Of a stretch of DNA of 13,256 bases, positions 1 through 6,292 are shown piece by piece (positions within the stretch are counted from its first letter, which is position 1; the number at the start of each line of letters is the position of its first letter). This DNA is from an uncultured Chloroflexota bacterium (GTDB lineage Bacteria > Chloroflexota > Limnocylindria > Limnocylindrales > CSP1-4): contig CAIXZV010000176.1 of NCBI GenBank assembly GCA_903924005.1, positions 1 through 13,256 of the forward strand, written 5' to 3'. A program made the translations under genes and the position numbers. The notes below the pieces were generated by a model. The model did not search any database. It saw nothing but the letters and a program-made list of their open reading frames with translations, and had not been told where the DNA came from.

Positions 1-10
1 GCTGACCCCG

Positions 11-186
11 CAGCCTGATCGGTCCCACCGATCGATTCCCGGTGCCGGAGGCCCCAGTGATCGGTGCTACCGATCAATTCGACCGGTTTCGGGCGCGGCG
101 GGGCGGCGAGAACGTCGTTTTGATCGGCGCCACCGATCACTCGGGGGTGCGATGCGTGCAATCGATCGGTCCCACCGATCACGACG
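11..186. repeat. Symmetric array of four GATCGGT-nnn-ACCGATC dyads (imperfect palindrome)
   Basis: Four copies of a 19-nt dyad lie at 16-34, 58-76, 121-139 and 163-181. The clearest is TGATCGGTGCTACCGATCA at 58-76, with 8-nt arms and a 3-nt loop. Starts are 42, 63 and 42 nt apart. The whole block is an imperfect palindrome centred at 98.5. Positions 16-37 match the reverse complement of 160-181 at 19 of 22 bases, and 56-77 match that of 120-141 at 19 of 22, with no indel. No T-tract follows the dyads, so a simple intrinsic terminator is unlikely. A plus-strand reading frame crosses the copies and repeats an IGxTD peptide, but it has no credible start and then runs antisense to pyrG. I read the block as a non-coding repeat element. 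Confidence 0.8.
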
Positions 187-308
187 GGCGGCGGTGCCAG
201 GGCGGCGGTGCCGGGCTGCGGTGCCGGGCTGCGGTGCTGCAGTGCCGGGCGACCAGCGACCGGCGACCGGCAGCGGGCGCCGAGCGAGGGGCCGCCGCGC
301 TTGACCGG
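187..308. other. Low-complexity G/C-rich spacer downstream of pyrG
   Basis: No gene is visible. The segment contains short tandem repeats, including two exact copies of the 13-mer GCGGTGCCGGGCT at 205-217 and 218-230 followed by a degenerate third. Short GC-rich inverted repeats are present, but none is followed by a run of T on the minus strand, so I cannot point to a pyrG terminator here. Confidence 0.5.
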
Positions 309-2003
309 CTAGGGCTCCTGGGTCACCGGGGCGGACGCGGGGGTTGCCGACGCCAGGGCAACCGGGGCGGACACCGGCCCAAGGTGCGGCTCCAGACCGT
401 CGCGCAGGGCGAGGGCCGTGGAAACAAACCCGTGGAACAGCGGGTGCGGGCGCTCTGGGCGGGACTTGAATTCCGGGTGGAACTGGCTGGCTACAAACCA
501 GGGGTGGTCGCGCAGCTCCACGATCTCCACCAGGCGCCCATCCGGGGATGTGCCAGACAGGATCATCCCGGCAGCCTCAAGCATGGGGCGGAAGCGGTTG
601 TTCACCTCAAAGCGGTGACGGTGTCGCTCGTACACCACTTCCTGGCCATACACGGCGCGAGCCTTGGACCCGGCTGCCACACGCGCGGGGTAGATCCCCA
701 GACGCATCGTGCCGCCTTTGTCCTCAATGTCGCGCTGGTCCGGCATGAAGTCGATGACCGGGTTGGCCGTGAACTGGTCAAACTCGGTGGAGTTGGCGTC
801 CTTTGTGCCCAGGACTTCGCGCGCGAACTCGATCACAGCGCACTGCAGGCCAAGACACAGACCCAGATACGGCAGCCGATGCCGGCGCGCCCAGTTGGAC
901 GCGAGCACCTTGCCCTCGATTCCGCGATGGCCAAAGCCGCCGGGCACCAGGACCGCGGCAACACCCGCAAGCCGCTCCTCGACGTTCTCCGCCGTGAGCT
1001 TCTCGCTGTCCACCCAGCGGACCTTCGCGTCAACGCCGTTTGCCCACGCCGCATGGCGCAGGGCCTCGGTGACCGAGAGGTAGGCGTCCGGCAACTCGAT
1101 GTACTTGCCGACAAGCGCGATCTCAAGCTGCGGCTTGGGCGCCTTGATCCGGGCGACCAGCGCATGCCAACTGGCCAGATCCGGCTCCTTGTCCGGATCG
1201 CCAAGACCAAGCTCGCGCACGACGAGGCGGCCAAAGCCAAAGGCCTCGAACTGCAGCGGCACCTCGTAGATAGTGGAGGCCGTTGGCGCCGGGATCACCG
1301 CATCCACGTTGACGTCTGTGAAGAGCGCGATCTTCTCGCGGATCTCGTCGGGCACGTCAGAGTCAGAGCGCAGGACAATCACGTCCGGCTGGATGCCGAT
1401 GCCGCGCAGCTCCTTGACCGAGTGCTGCGTGGGCTTTGTCTTGAGCTCGCCCGTGGCCATCAGCGCCGGCAGCAGCGTGACGTGCACGTAGAGAACGTTG
1501 CGGCGGCCCTGGTCCTTGCGCATCTGACGGATGGCTTCCAGGAACGGGAGGCTCTCGATGTCGCCAACCGTGCCGCCCACCTCAACGATGACCACGTCCG
1601 GATCCCCGTCGCGTGCGACACGGGTGATCCGCTCCTTGATCTCGTTGGTGATGTGCGGGATCACCTGGACGGTGCCGCCGAGGTAGTCCCCGCGCCGCTC
1701 CTTGGCGATGACCGCGGAGTAGATGCGGCCCGTGGTGACGTTGGAGCTCTGGGAGAGGTTCTCGTCGATGAACCGCTCGTAGTGGCCAAGATCCAGGTCC
1801 GTCTCGGCGCCGTCATCGGTCACAAAGACCTCGCCGTGCTGGTACGGCGACATGGTCCCAGGGTCCACGTTGATGTACGGGTCAAGCTTGAGGACGGAGA
1901 CCTTGAGGCCTCTGGCCTTGAGCAGGCGGCCAACCGACGCGGCAGTGATGCCCTTGCCGAGTGAGGAGGTCACTCCTCCGGTCACAAAGACATACTTCGC
2001 CAT
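309..2003 (-). CDS. pyrG: CTP synthase
   Basis: Makes CTP from UTP, ATP and glutamine in the cytoplasm, the last step of de novo pyrimidine nucleotide synthesis. At 564 aa it is slightly longer than the usual 535-550. The N-terminal synthetase domain opens with the family signature GGVTSSLGKGITAAS (residues 9-23) and carries KTKPTQHSVKELRGIGIQPD (188-207). The C-terminal class I glutaminase domain has the nucleophile Cys383 in GLCLGLQ and the His509/Glu511 pair in SQFHPEF. The extra length is an Ala/Pro/Ser-rich tail (about 541-564) whose DNA contains a 12-nt direct repeat (325-336 and 361-372). The ATG at 2003 is preceded at 9 nt by GGAGGA, and a good promoter lies just upstream. Stop is TAG. 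All key residues are intact; identification is very secure. Confidence 0.98.
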   Translation of the reverse strand: MAKYVFVTGGVTSSLGKGITAASVGRLLKARGLKVSVLKLDPYINVDPGTMSPYQHGEVFVTDDGAETDLDLGHYERFIDENLSQSSNVTTGRIYSAVIAKERRGDYLGGTVQVIPHITNEIKERITRVARDGDPDVVIVEVGGTVGDIESLPFLEAIRQMRKDQGRRNVLYVHVTLLPALMATGELKTKPTQHSVKELRGIGIQPDVIVLRSDSDVPDEIREKIALFTDVNVDAVIPAPTASTIYEVPLQFEAFGFGRLVVRELGLGDPDKEPDLASWHALVARIKAPKPQLEIALVGKYIELPDAYLSVTEALRHAAWANGVDAKVRWVDSEKLTAENVEERLAGVAAVLVPGGFGHRGIEGKVLASNWARRHRLPYLGLCLGLQCAVIEFAREVLGTKDANSTEFDQFTANPVIDFMPDQRDIEDKGGTMRLGIYPARVAAGSKARAVYGQEVVYERHRHRFEVNNRFRPMLEAAGMILSGTSPDGRLVEIVELRDHPWFVASQFHPEFKSRPERPHPLFHGFVSTALALRDGLEPHLGPVSAPVALASATPASAPVTQEP

Positions 2004-2012
2004 AGGTTGCTG

Positions 2013-2018
2013 TCCTCC
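2013..2018 (-). promoter_or_regulatory. Ribosome binding site of pyrG
   Basis: GGAGGA on the minus strand, nine bases before the pyrG ATG. It fixes the start at 2003. Confidence 0.8.
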
Positions 2019-2030
2019 GGGGTTTTTCTC

Positions 2031-2059
2031 ATGCTACCGATTCGAGGGCCGCGAGACAA
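2031..2059 (-). promoter_or_regulatory. Sigma70-type promoter for pyrG
   Basis: On the minus strand TTGTCT (2054-2059) is followed by a 17-nt spacer and TAGCAT (2031-2036), a good match to TTGACA-17-TATAAT in otherwise GC-rich DNA. Transcription would start near 2024 and leave a leader of about 20 nt with the GGAGGA site. The leader contains a run of five A then four C (GAAAAACCCC). I see no terminator/antiterminator pair. Confidence 0.6.
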
Positions 2060-2126
2060 CCCTGTATCGGGTTGCAGTTGCGTGTCGGCGGGGCCGGGCG
2101 GGCCGCAAACGGGTAGGCTCAGGTGC

Positions 2127-2133
2127 GAGGAGG
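2127..2133 (+). promoter_or_regulatory. Ribosome binding site that decides the start of the MDR oxidoreductase
   Basis: GAGGAGG lies six bases before the ATG at 2140. It supports this start over the internal Met at 2221 (MKAVV), which is where many relatives of this family begin. Confidence 0.75.
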
Positions 2134-2139
2134 TTCGCC

Positions 2140-3306
2140 ATGGCCACGGTCCAGGACATCATCCGGCGCCAGATGCTGCTGCGCCCCGACCGGTTTGACC
2201 TTGTCCCGGGTCAGCCGACGATGAAGGCCGTCGTCACCACCGGCAACGGCGGGCTGGACCGGCTCGTCTACCGCGATGTCCCGAAGCCGGTTGCGGGCGA
2301 GGGCGAGGTGCTGATCGAGGTCCTCGCGGCGGGCGTCAACAACACCGAGATCAACACGCGGCTGGGCTGGTACTCCTCCTCGGTCACCACGGACACGGGC
2401 GGCGCCTGGGCTGACGAGGAGCGCGAGGCGCGCCAGAAGGAGGACGGCGGCTGGGGTCTGCCCACGCCGTGGCCGTTCATCCAGGGCACGGACTGCTGCG
2501 GACGCGTGGTGGCGGCCGGGCCGGGGGCTGACGCTGCGCTCATCGGCCGCCGCGTCCTTGTCCGGCCGAACATGCGGCCCGCCGGCTTTGGCTCGCTTGA
2601 GAACCTCTGGATGGCGTCCGATTTCGACGGCGCCTTTGCCCAGTTCGTCAAGGTGCCCGCGTCCGAGGTGTTCCCGGTGGAGACCTCGTGGACCGATGTG
2701 GAGCTGGGCTCCATCCCGTGCGCCTGGGGCACGGCCGAAAACATGATCCATCGCGCCCGGGTGAGCGCCTCGGACCATGTGTTGGTGACCGGCGCGTCGG
2801 GCGGCGTTGGCTCGGCGGCGGTCCAGCTTGCGAAGCGGCGCGGCGCCCGGGTGACGGCTGTGGTTGGCCGCTCGAAGGCGGAGCGCGTGTTGGCGATCGG
2901 CGCGGACGCGGTGCTTGACCGGGACGCTGATGTGGTGGCCACGTTGGGCGTCGAATCCGTGGACGTGGTGATCGACAACGTGTCGGGGCCGTCGTTTGGC
3001 GCGTTGATCGAGACGATGCGGACCGGCGGGCGCTATGCGTCGTCGGGCGCGATCGCGGGGCCCATCGTGAGCTTCGACAAGCGCTCGTTCTATCTGCGCG
3101 ACATGACCTTCATTGGCTGCACGGCGTGGGACGAGCCGGTCTTCGCCAACCTCGTGGGCTATATCGAGCGCGGCGAGGTCCGGCCGCTGGTCGCGGGCGT
3201 GTTTTCCTTGGACCGGATCGCCGAGGCGCAAACGGAGTTTCTGGCAAAGCGGCACGTCGGCAACCTCGTGCTGGTCCCGCCGCCCGCTCAGCCCGTCGCC
3301 GGGTAG
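2140..3306 (+). CDS. Zinc-less MDR oxidoreductase (quinone reductase/alcohol dehydrogenase family)
   Basis: A 388-aa member of the medium-chain dehydrogenase/reductase superfamily, expected to use NADPH to reduce a quinone, enone or carbonyl substrate in the cytoplasm. The GroES-like domain covers about residues 28-170. The nucleotide-binding Rossmann fold begins with VLVTGASGGVGSAAVQLAKR (214-233). The position of the catalytic zinc cysteine (GxCGTD in zinc alcohol dehydrogenases) reads GVNNTEIN, so no catalytic zinc is expected; this points to the quinone oxidoreductase branch. Odd features are a 27-aa extension before the usual MKAVV start and an acidic, Gly/Trp-rich insertion at about 80-112. 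A strong GAGGAGG site supports the long start. A nitroreductase follows 22 nt downstream, so the two are probably cotranscribed. Substrate unknown. Confidence 0.9.
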   Translation: MATVQDIIRRQMLLRPDRFDLVPGQPTMKAVVTTGNGGLDRLVYRDVPKPVAGEGEVLIEVLAAGVNNTEINTRLGWYSSSVTTDTGGAWADEEREARQKEDGGWGLPTPWPFIQGTDCCGRVVAAGPGADAALIGRRVLVRPNMRPAGFGSLENLWMASDFDGAFAQFVKVPASEVFPVETSWTDVELGSIPCAWGTAENMIHRARVSASDHVLVTGASGGVGSAAVQLAKRRGARVTAVVGRSKAERVLAIGADAVLDRDADVVATLGVESVDVVIDNVSGPSFGALIETMRTGGRYASSGAIAGPIVSFDKRSFYLRDMTFIGCTAWDEPVFANLVGYIERGEVRPLVAGVFSLDRIAEAQTEFLAKRHVGNLVLVPPPAQPVAG

Positions 3307-3328
3307 GCGCACCTCTGGAGGTCTGGCT

Positions 3329-3916
3329 ATGGAGTTCATCGACGTCGTCATGAAGCGCCGGGCCGTCCGCCGGTTTGAAGAGGGCGGCGTTGACCGCGAG
3401 GTCATCGAGCGCATCGCGCGGCTGGCCCAGCGGACGCCGTCAGCGGGCTTCTCGCAGGGGCAGCGGCTTGTGGTGGTCACGGACCTCGAGCGGCGGCGTG
3501 AGGTTGCGCGCGTCTGCGGCGAGGACGAGTACGCGCCCGACTTTGGCCGCTGGATCTCCACGTGCGCCGCCCAGTTCATCCCCTGCGTGTCCGAGGCGAT
3601 CTACCACCGGCGCTACCAGGAGAACGACAAGACCGACGAGACCGGTGTCGAAATCGTCTGGCCGGTGCCGTACTGGTTTGTGGACGTGGGCGCAACGATG
3701 CAGAACGTGATGCTGGCCGCCGTGAATGAGGGGCTGGGCTGCGGCTTTGCCGGGGCACCGTCGATGCCGGCGCTGCGCGACGTCCTGGGGCTGCCGGACG
3801 AGTTTGTGCCCATCGGCGTGATGCCCGTGGGTCGGCCGCTGCCGGACGTGCGCTCGCCGTCGCTCAAGCGCGGCTGGGTGCCGTTTGAGGAGTTCGCCCA
3901 CTGGGAACGCTGGTAG
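3329..3916 (+). CDS. Nitroreductase family protein (FMN-dependent)
   Basis: A 195-aa single-domain flavoprotein, normal in length for the family. Members use FMN and NAD(P)H to reduce nitro groups, quinones, flavins or activated double bonds. The sequence has the N-terminal FMN phosphate-binding pattern RRAVRRF (residues 9-15), TPSAGFSQGQ (37-46), the core helix GATMQNVMLAAVNEGLGCGF (about 126-145) and the PIGVMPVGRP strand and turn near the C-terminus. A TGGAGG site lies seven bases before the ATG. It follows the MDR oxidoreductase by 22 nt in the same direction, so the pair forms a likely redox or detoxification operon. The specific substrate cannot be told from sequence. Relatives in this family also include F420-cofactor and FMN-fragmenting enzymes, but I see nothing that selects one of these. 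Confidence 0.93.
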   Translation: MEFIDVVMKRRAVRRFEEGGVDREVIERIARLAQRTPSAGFSQGQRLVVVTDLERRREVARVCGEDEYAPDFGRWISTCAAQFIPCVSEAIYHRRYQENDKTDETGVEIVWPVPYWFVDVGATMQNVMLAAVNEGLGCGFAGAPSMPALRDVLGLPDEFVPIGVMPVGRPLPDVRSPSLKRGWVPFEEFAHWERW

Positions 3917-3928
3917 GACTGGTAGCGC

Positions 3929-3943
3929 GGCGCGCCACGCGCC
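3929..3943. other. Short GC hairpin after the nitroreductase gene
   Basis: GGCGCG and CGCGCC form a 6-bp stem with a 3-nt loop, 13 nt past the stop codon. No T-tract follows, so it is at best a weak or Rho-assisted terminator. Confidence 0.3.
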
Positions 3944-3948
3944 GTCGA

Positions 3949-4187
3949 GACTCGCAGTCACGGTTTTCGCCTTGGGACGTCAGCCCGCCGCTGAAACGGG
4001 ACTCGCAGTCACGATTGGCGCCATGACTTCGGTCCCCTGCGCCCCATGGAGCGGCCGCTCGGGACCACGAGTCCCGTAATGCCGACCTCGACGCAAGACC
4101 GGGCCTACCCGCTGCCATCGACCATGACTGGCAGTCCCGTTTCGGCGGCACAGTGGCAGGCAAAGGCGAAATCCGTGACTGGCAGTC
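3949..4187. repeat. 239-nt imperfect palindrome with five nodes, centred at 4068
   Basis: Four copies of GACTsGCAGTC lie at 3949, 4000, 4126 and 4177, with a central hairpin CGGGAC-CACGA-GTCCCG at 4060-4076. The nodes pair in exact register, since the paired coordinates all sum to 8136. Positions 3949-3973 match the reverse complement of 4163-4187 at 22 of 25, and 3993-4011 match that of 4125-4143 at 17 of 19. The segments between the inner arms and the centre have diverged. The ATG-rich frames crossing it (repeating RDCES/RDCQS on minus, DWQS on plus) are by-products of the repeat. It fills most of the 371-nt gap between the nitroreductase and the HTH gene. No transposase is present, so it resembles a non-autonomous, REPIN- or MITE-like element or a structured RNA. 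Confidence 0.85.
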
Positions 4188-4199
4188 GGGAGCCAGACG

Positions 4200-4218
4200 C
4201 GATAAGCGGCCGATAAGC
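4200..4218 (+). promoter_or_regulatory. Direct repeat CGATAAGC x2, possible operator of the HTH gene
   Basis: CGATAAGC occurs at 4200-4207 and 4211-4218, 11 nt apart (about one helical turn), 70 nt before the HTH start codon. Two half-sites on one face of the helix upstream of a regulator gene could be an autoregulatory operator. I found no convincing -35/-10 pair nearby. Tentative. Confidence 0.25.
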
Positions 4219-4275
4219 CTCGATTGGGACACTGCACGCCTCCGCGACCGGCCCGCCCGGTCAACTGCGGACCAC

Positions 4276-4281
4276 GGGAGG
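4276..4281 (+). promoter_or_regulatory. Ribosome binding site of the HTH protein
   Basis: GGGAGG, six bases before the ATG at 4288. It favours this start over the upstream in-frame ATG at 4153, which would put part of the palindromic repeat into the protein. Confidence 0.7.
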
Positions 4282-4287
4282 CGTCGC

Positions 4288-5055
4288 ATGGGCGAGACAC
4301 GGGCGCAGCGCGCTGCCCTGGACCACGCGAGGGGGCTGCGGCTCAGCATCGGCGAGGGCCTGAAGCGGCTGCGCGAGGATGACGGGCTGGCGCGAGCCGC
4401 CGTCGCCCGAGCTGCCGGACTGGACCCAACGTATGTCCGTCTCGTGGAGACCGGGGCGCGAGACGCCAGCATCGAAACGCTTGCGCTCCTCGCGAGCGTC
4501 CTCGGCGCCGAGTTCTCCGCTCGCATCTACCCGGTAACCGGGCCGGGCATCCACGATCGGGTCCAGGGCGTGATGGGCGAGGCGCTCTTGGACATCCTCC
4601 ATGCGCGCTGGATCCGCCTCCCGGAGGTTCCCGTCTACCAGCCCCGCCGAGGCGTCCTGGACTTCCTCTTCGCAGAGCTGGCCTCGCGCGTCGGCGTGGG
4701 CACGGAACTCCAGAGCGAGCTGCGTCGGCTGGAACTGCAATTGCGACGACACCGCGAGAAGGAGGAGGCGCTGCCGTCGTCGCCACGATGGCGCGAACTC
4801 GAAGCGACGGCCGGCAGCACGTTGGCAACCTCGCGCCTCCTTGTCCTGCGGTCCACCAGGGACATGCGCGACATCGCATCAACCTACGAGGCAACGCTTC
4901 GGGCGGCATATCCAGCGCGAACGGAGGACGCGATCGCCGCGCTCACCAGCGCCAACGCTCTGTGGCCAGGCCCGGCCATCGTGTGGATCAACGTGGACGG
5001 CAAGGCGACACGCGTCATGCACGAGCCCCCTCGCGGCGTACGCCTCGGGCGGTAG
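4288..5055 (+). CDS. XRE-type HTH protein with C-terminal PD-(D/E)XK-like domain
   Basis: A 255-aa protein. Residues about 18-80 form a Cro/C1-type helix-turn-helix (IGEGLKRLRE, then VARAAGLDPTYVRLVETGAR and LALLASVLG), so sequence-specific DNA binding is likely. The rest, about 85-255, is not a standard sensor domain. It has EVPVYQPRRGVLDFLF (113-128), then GTELQSELRRLELQLRR (138-154) and a strand TSRLLVLRST (181-190) followed by a helix. An Asp after a hydrophobic strand (D125) and a later ExQ (E140, Q142) resemble the D...(D/E)xK core of restriction-endonuclease folds, with Gln in place of Lys. The function is therefore uncertain: a regulator with a dead nuclease fold, or a DNA-processing protein. 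It is preceded by the large palindrome and ends four bases from the convergent GH3 gene. Confidence 0.8.
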   Translation: MGETRAQRAALDHARGLRLSIGEGLKRLREDDGLARAAVARAAGLDPTYVRLVETGARDASIETLALLASVLGAEFSARIYPVTGPGIHDRVQGVMGEALLDILHARWIRLPEVPVYQPRRGVLDFLFAELASRVGVGTELQSELRRLELQLRRHREKEEALPSSPRWRELEATAGSTLATSRLLVLRSTRDMRDIASTYEATLRAAYPARTEDAIAALTSANALWPGPAIVWINVDGKATRVMHEPPRGVRLGR

Positions 5056-5059
5056 GCCG

Positions 5060-6289
5060 CTAGGGCCCCGTCACGCCCTTCAGCGCCAGGATCCGATCGT
5101 ACGAGGCGAGCAGCGACGCCATGGGGAGCGTCCCCGCACGGGCCGCCGCCAGCAACGTGTTGTACGCGGCGACGGACCGCGTCTCCAGACCGGTCAGCAG
5201 CAGCAGGTCAACACCTGCGAGGGCTGCCTTCAGCGCAAGCGTCTTCTCCTGCGTGTGCCGCGAGGTTGCCGCCCCGTCAAGGCCGTCCGTGATGGTCACG
5301 CCGGTGAAGCCCATCTGGTCGCGCAACAGCGTCCCTGCGATTGCCGGCGACCAACCCGCCGCGTTGCTCGCGTCCCACGCCGGGTACACCGCGTTTGACA
5401 GCATGATCAGTGGCACCCCGTGGTCAATTGCCAGCCGGTACGGCGCCAGATCCGCAGCCATCGCATCCGCCCCAGCCGTGATCTTGACGACGTGGAGGTC
5501 CGTGTTGGGGATGGCCCGGCCAATCCCCGGGAAGTGCTTCATCGTGGCCAGCACGCCGCTGTCTGCCAGCCCGTCCGCGAAGGCCGTCGCAAGGGTTGCC
5601 GTGACCGACGAATCCAGTGAGAACACGCGCCGGTCCCCATACATGAAGCCTTTGGGAGAGGCGGGCACATCGGCCACCGGCGCCAGATCAAGATCGATGC
5701 CGACGGCGCGCAGGACGTCGCCCGTGAGCCGGCCTTGCTCGCGGACGCTGTCGCCGTCCATCGCCTGCCCCATGTCCCAGGCGGAAAGGAGGGGCGGTGC
5801 CCAGTCAAGACGCCGGACAATCCCGCCCTCCTGATCGGTCATGACGAGCAGCGGCGGGTTGCCGCCCTCCAGCGCCGTCTGGTGGAGGAGCTCGGTGAGC
5901 GCCGCAAGGGCAGCGTCATCGGCGATGTGGCGGCCAAACAGGATGACGCCGCCAATCTCGCCGCGCCGGATCCTGTCGAGGAACGCCGCGCTGGGCGCGC
6001 CCTTGTCCATTGTCACGACGATGCGCTGGCCAACCAGCTCCTCAAGCGTTGGGCCCGGGGGCGTCGGCTCGGGCGTGGCCGGCGGGACCACTGCAGCCGA
6101 GGCTGCAGCCGAGGCTGCGGCCGAAGCGGCAGCCGAGGCCGACGGAGCGGGGGCCGACGGCGCCGCAGATGACACGACCGATGACGGCGAGGACGGCGCA
6201 GCCGACGGCACGACAACCTCCCCGCACCCGCCGACGACGAGGGCAAGGGCAGTGAGCAGAACGCGGACTGTGGCAGCGCGTCCCGACAT
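5060..6289 (-). CDS. Lipoprotein glycoside hydrolase family 3 (NagZ-like beta-N-acetylhexosaminidase)
   Basis: A 409-aa predicted lipoprotein. The signal peptide ends in a lipobox VGGC (Cys22). A Ser/Ala/Pro-rich linker follows to about residue 80 and contains an ASAA tandem repeat, then a GH3 TIM barrel. Visible family motifs are VMTDQEGGIVRRL (149-161), KHFPGIG (251-257), DLH (264-266) and TITDGLDGA (332-340). In characterised NagZ enzymes the acid/base His sits in a D-S-H motif and the nucleophile Asp in SDDL. Here D-L-H and TDGL keep both residues (His266, Asp335), but the usual KHFPGHG and SDDLxM are altered, so specificity may have shifted. GH3 NagZ enzymes trim GlcNAc from peptidoglycan fragments; this one would act outside the membrane. 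GGAGG lies 7 nt before the ATG. It starts 3 nt after the HAD gene. Confidence 0.88.
   Translation of the reverse strand: MSGRAATVRVLLTALALVVGGCGEVVVPSAAPSSPSSVVSSAAPSAPAPSASAAASAAASAAASAAVVPPATPEPTPPGPTLEELVGQRIVVTMDKGAPSAAFLDRIRRGEIGGVILFGRHIADDAALAALTELLHQTALEGGNPPLLVMTDQEGGIVRRLDWAPPLLSAWDMGQAMDGDSVREQGRLTGDVLRAVGIDLDLAPVADVPASPKGFMYGDRRVFSLDSSVTATLATAFADGLADSGVLATMKHFPGIGRAIPNTDLHVVKITAGADAMAADLAPYRLAIDHGVPLIMLSNAVYPAWDASNAAGWSPAIAGTLLRDQMGFTGVTITDGLDGAATSRHTQEKTLALKAALAGVDLLLLTGLETRSVAAYNTLLAAARAGTLPMASLLASYDRILALKGVTGP
6093..6140. repeat. 12-nt tandem repeat (four units) inside the GH3 linker
   Basis: Four units related to GCAGCCGAGGCT. On the minus strand they encode the ASAA-type linker between the lipid anchor and the hydrolase domain. 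The 12-nt unit keeps the frame, so copy-number change would alter linker length without disrupting the protein. Confidence 0.75.
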
Positions 6290-6292
6290 GTG

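Noticed and set aside
11..186. The dyad array as a CRISPR
   Set aside because: Only four units, each a short palindrome, with unequal spacers (23, 44, 23 nt) arranged in mirror symmetry. CRISPR repeats are direct, regular and longer.
42..1964. Long plus-strand open frame covering the repeat array and most of pyrG
   Set aside because: It is antisense to a fully intact pyrG, starts with GTG inside repeat DNA without a ribosome site, and shows no recognisable domain. Long antisense frames are common in high-GC genes.
2119..3579. Long minus-strand frame opposite the MDR gene
   Set aside because: Antisense shadow of a clear oxidoreductase; composition is Arg/His-rich with no motifs.
3949..4187. 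The five-node palindrome as an insertion sequence
   Set aside because: There is no transposase frame inside it and I saw no target-site duplication; at most it is a non-autonomous element.
4153..4287. N-terminal extension of the HTH protein to the upstream ATG
   Set aside because: It would include a repeat unit (DWQS) and lacks a ribosome site. The ATG at 4288 has GGGAGG at the right distance.
3864..4526. Minus-strand frame with repeated RDCES/RDCQS peptides
   Set aside because: The peptides come from the palindromic DNA repeat, and the frame overlaps the nitroreductase and HTH genes in antisense.
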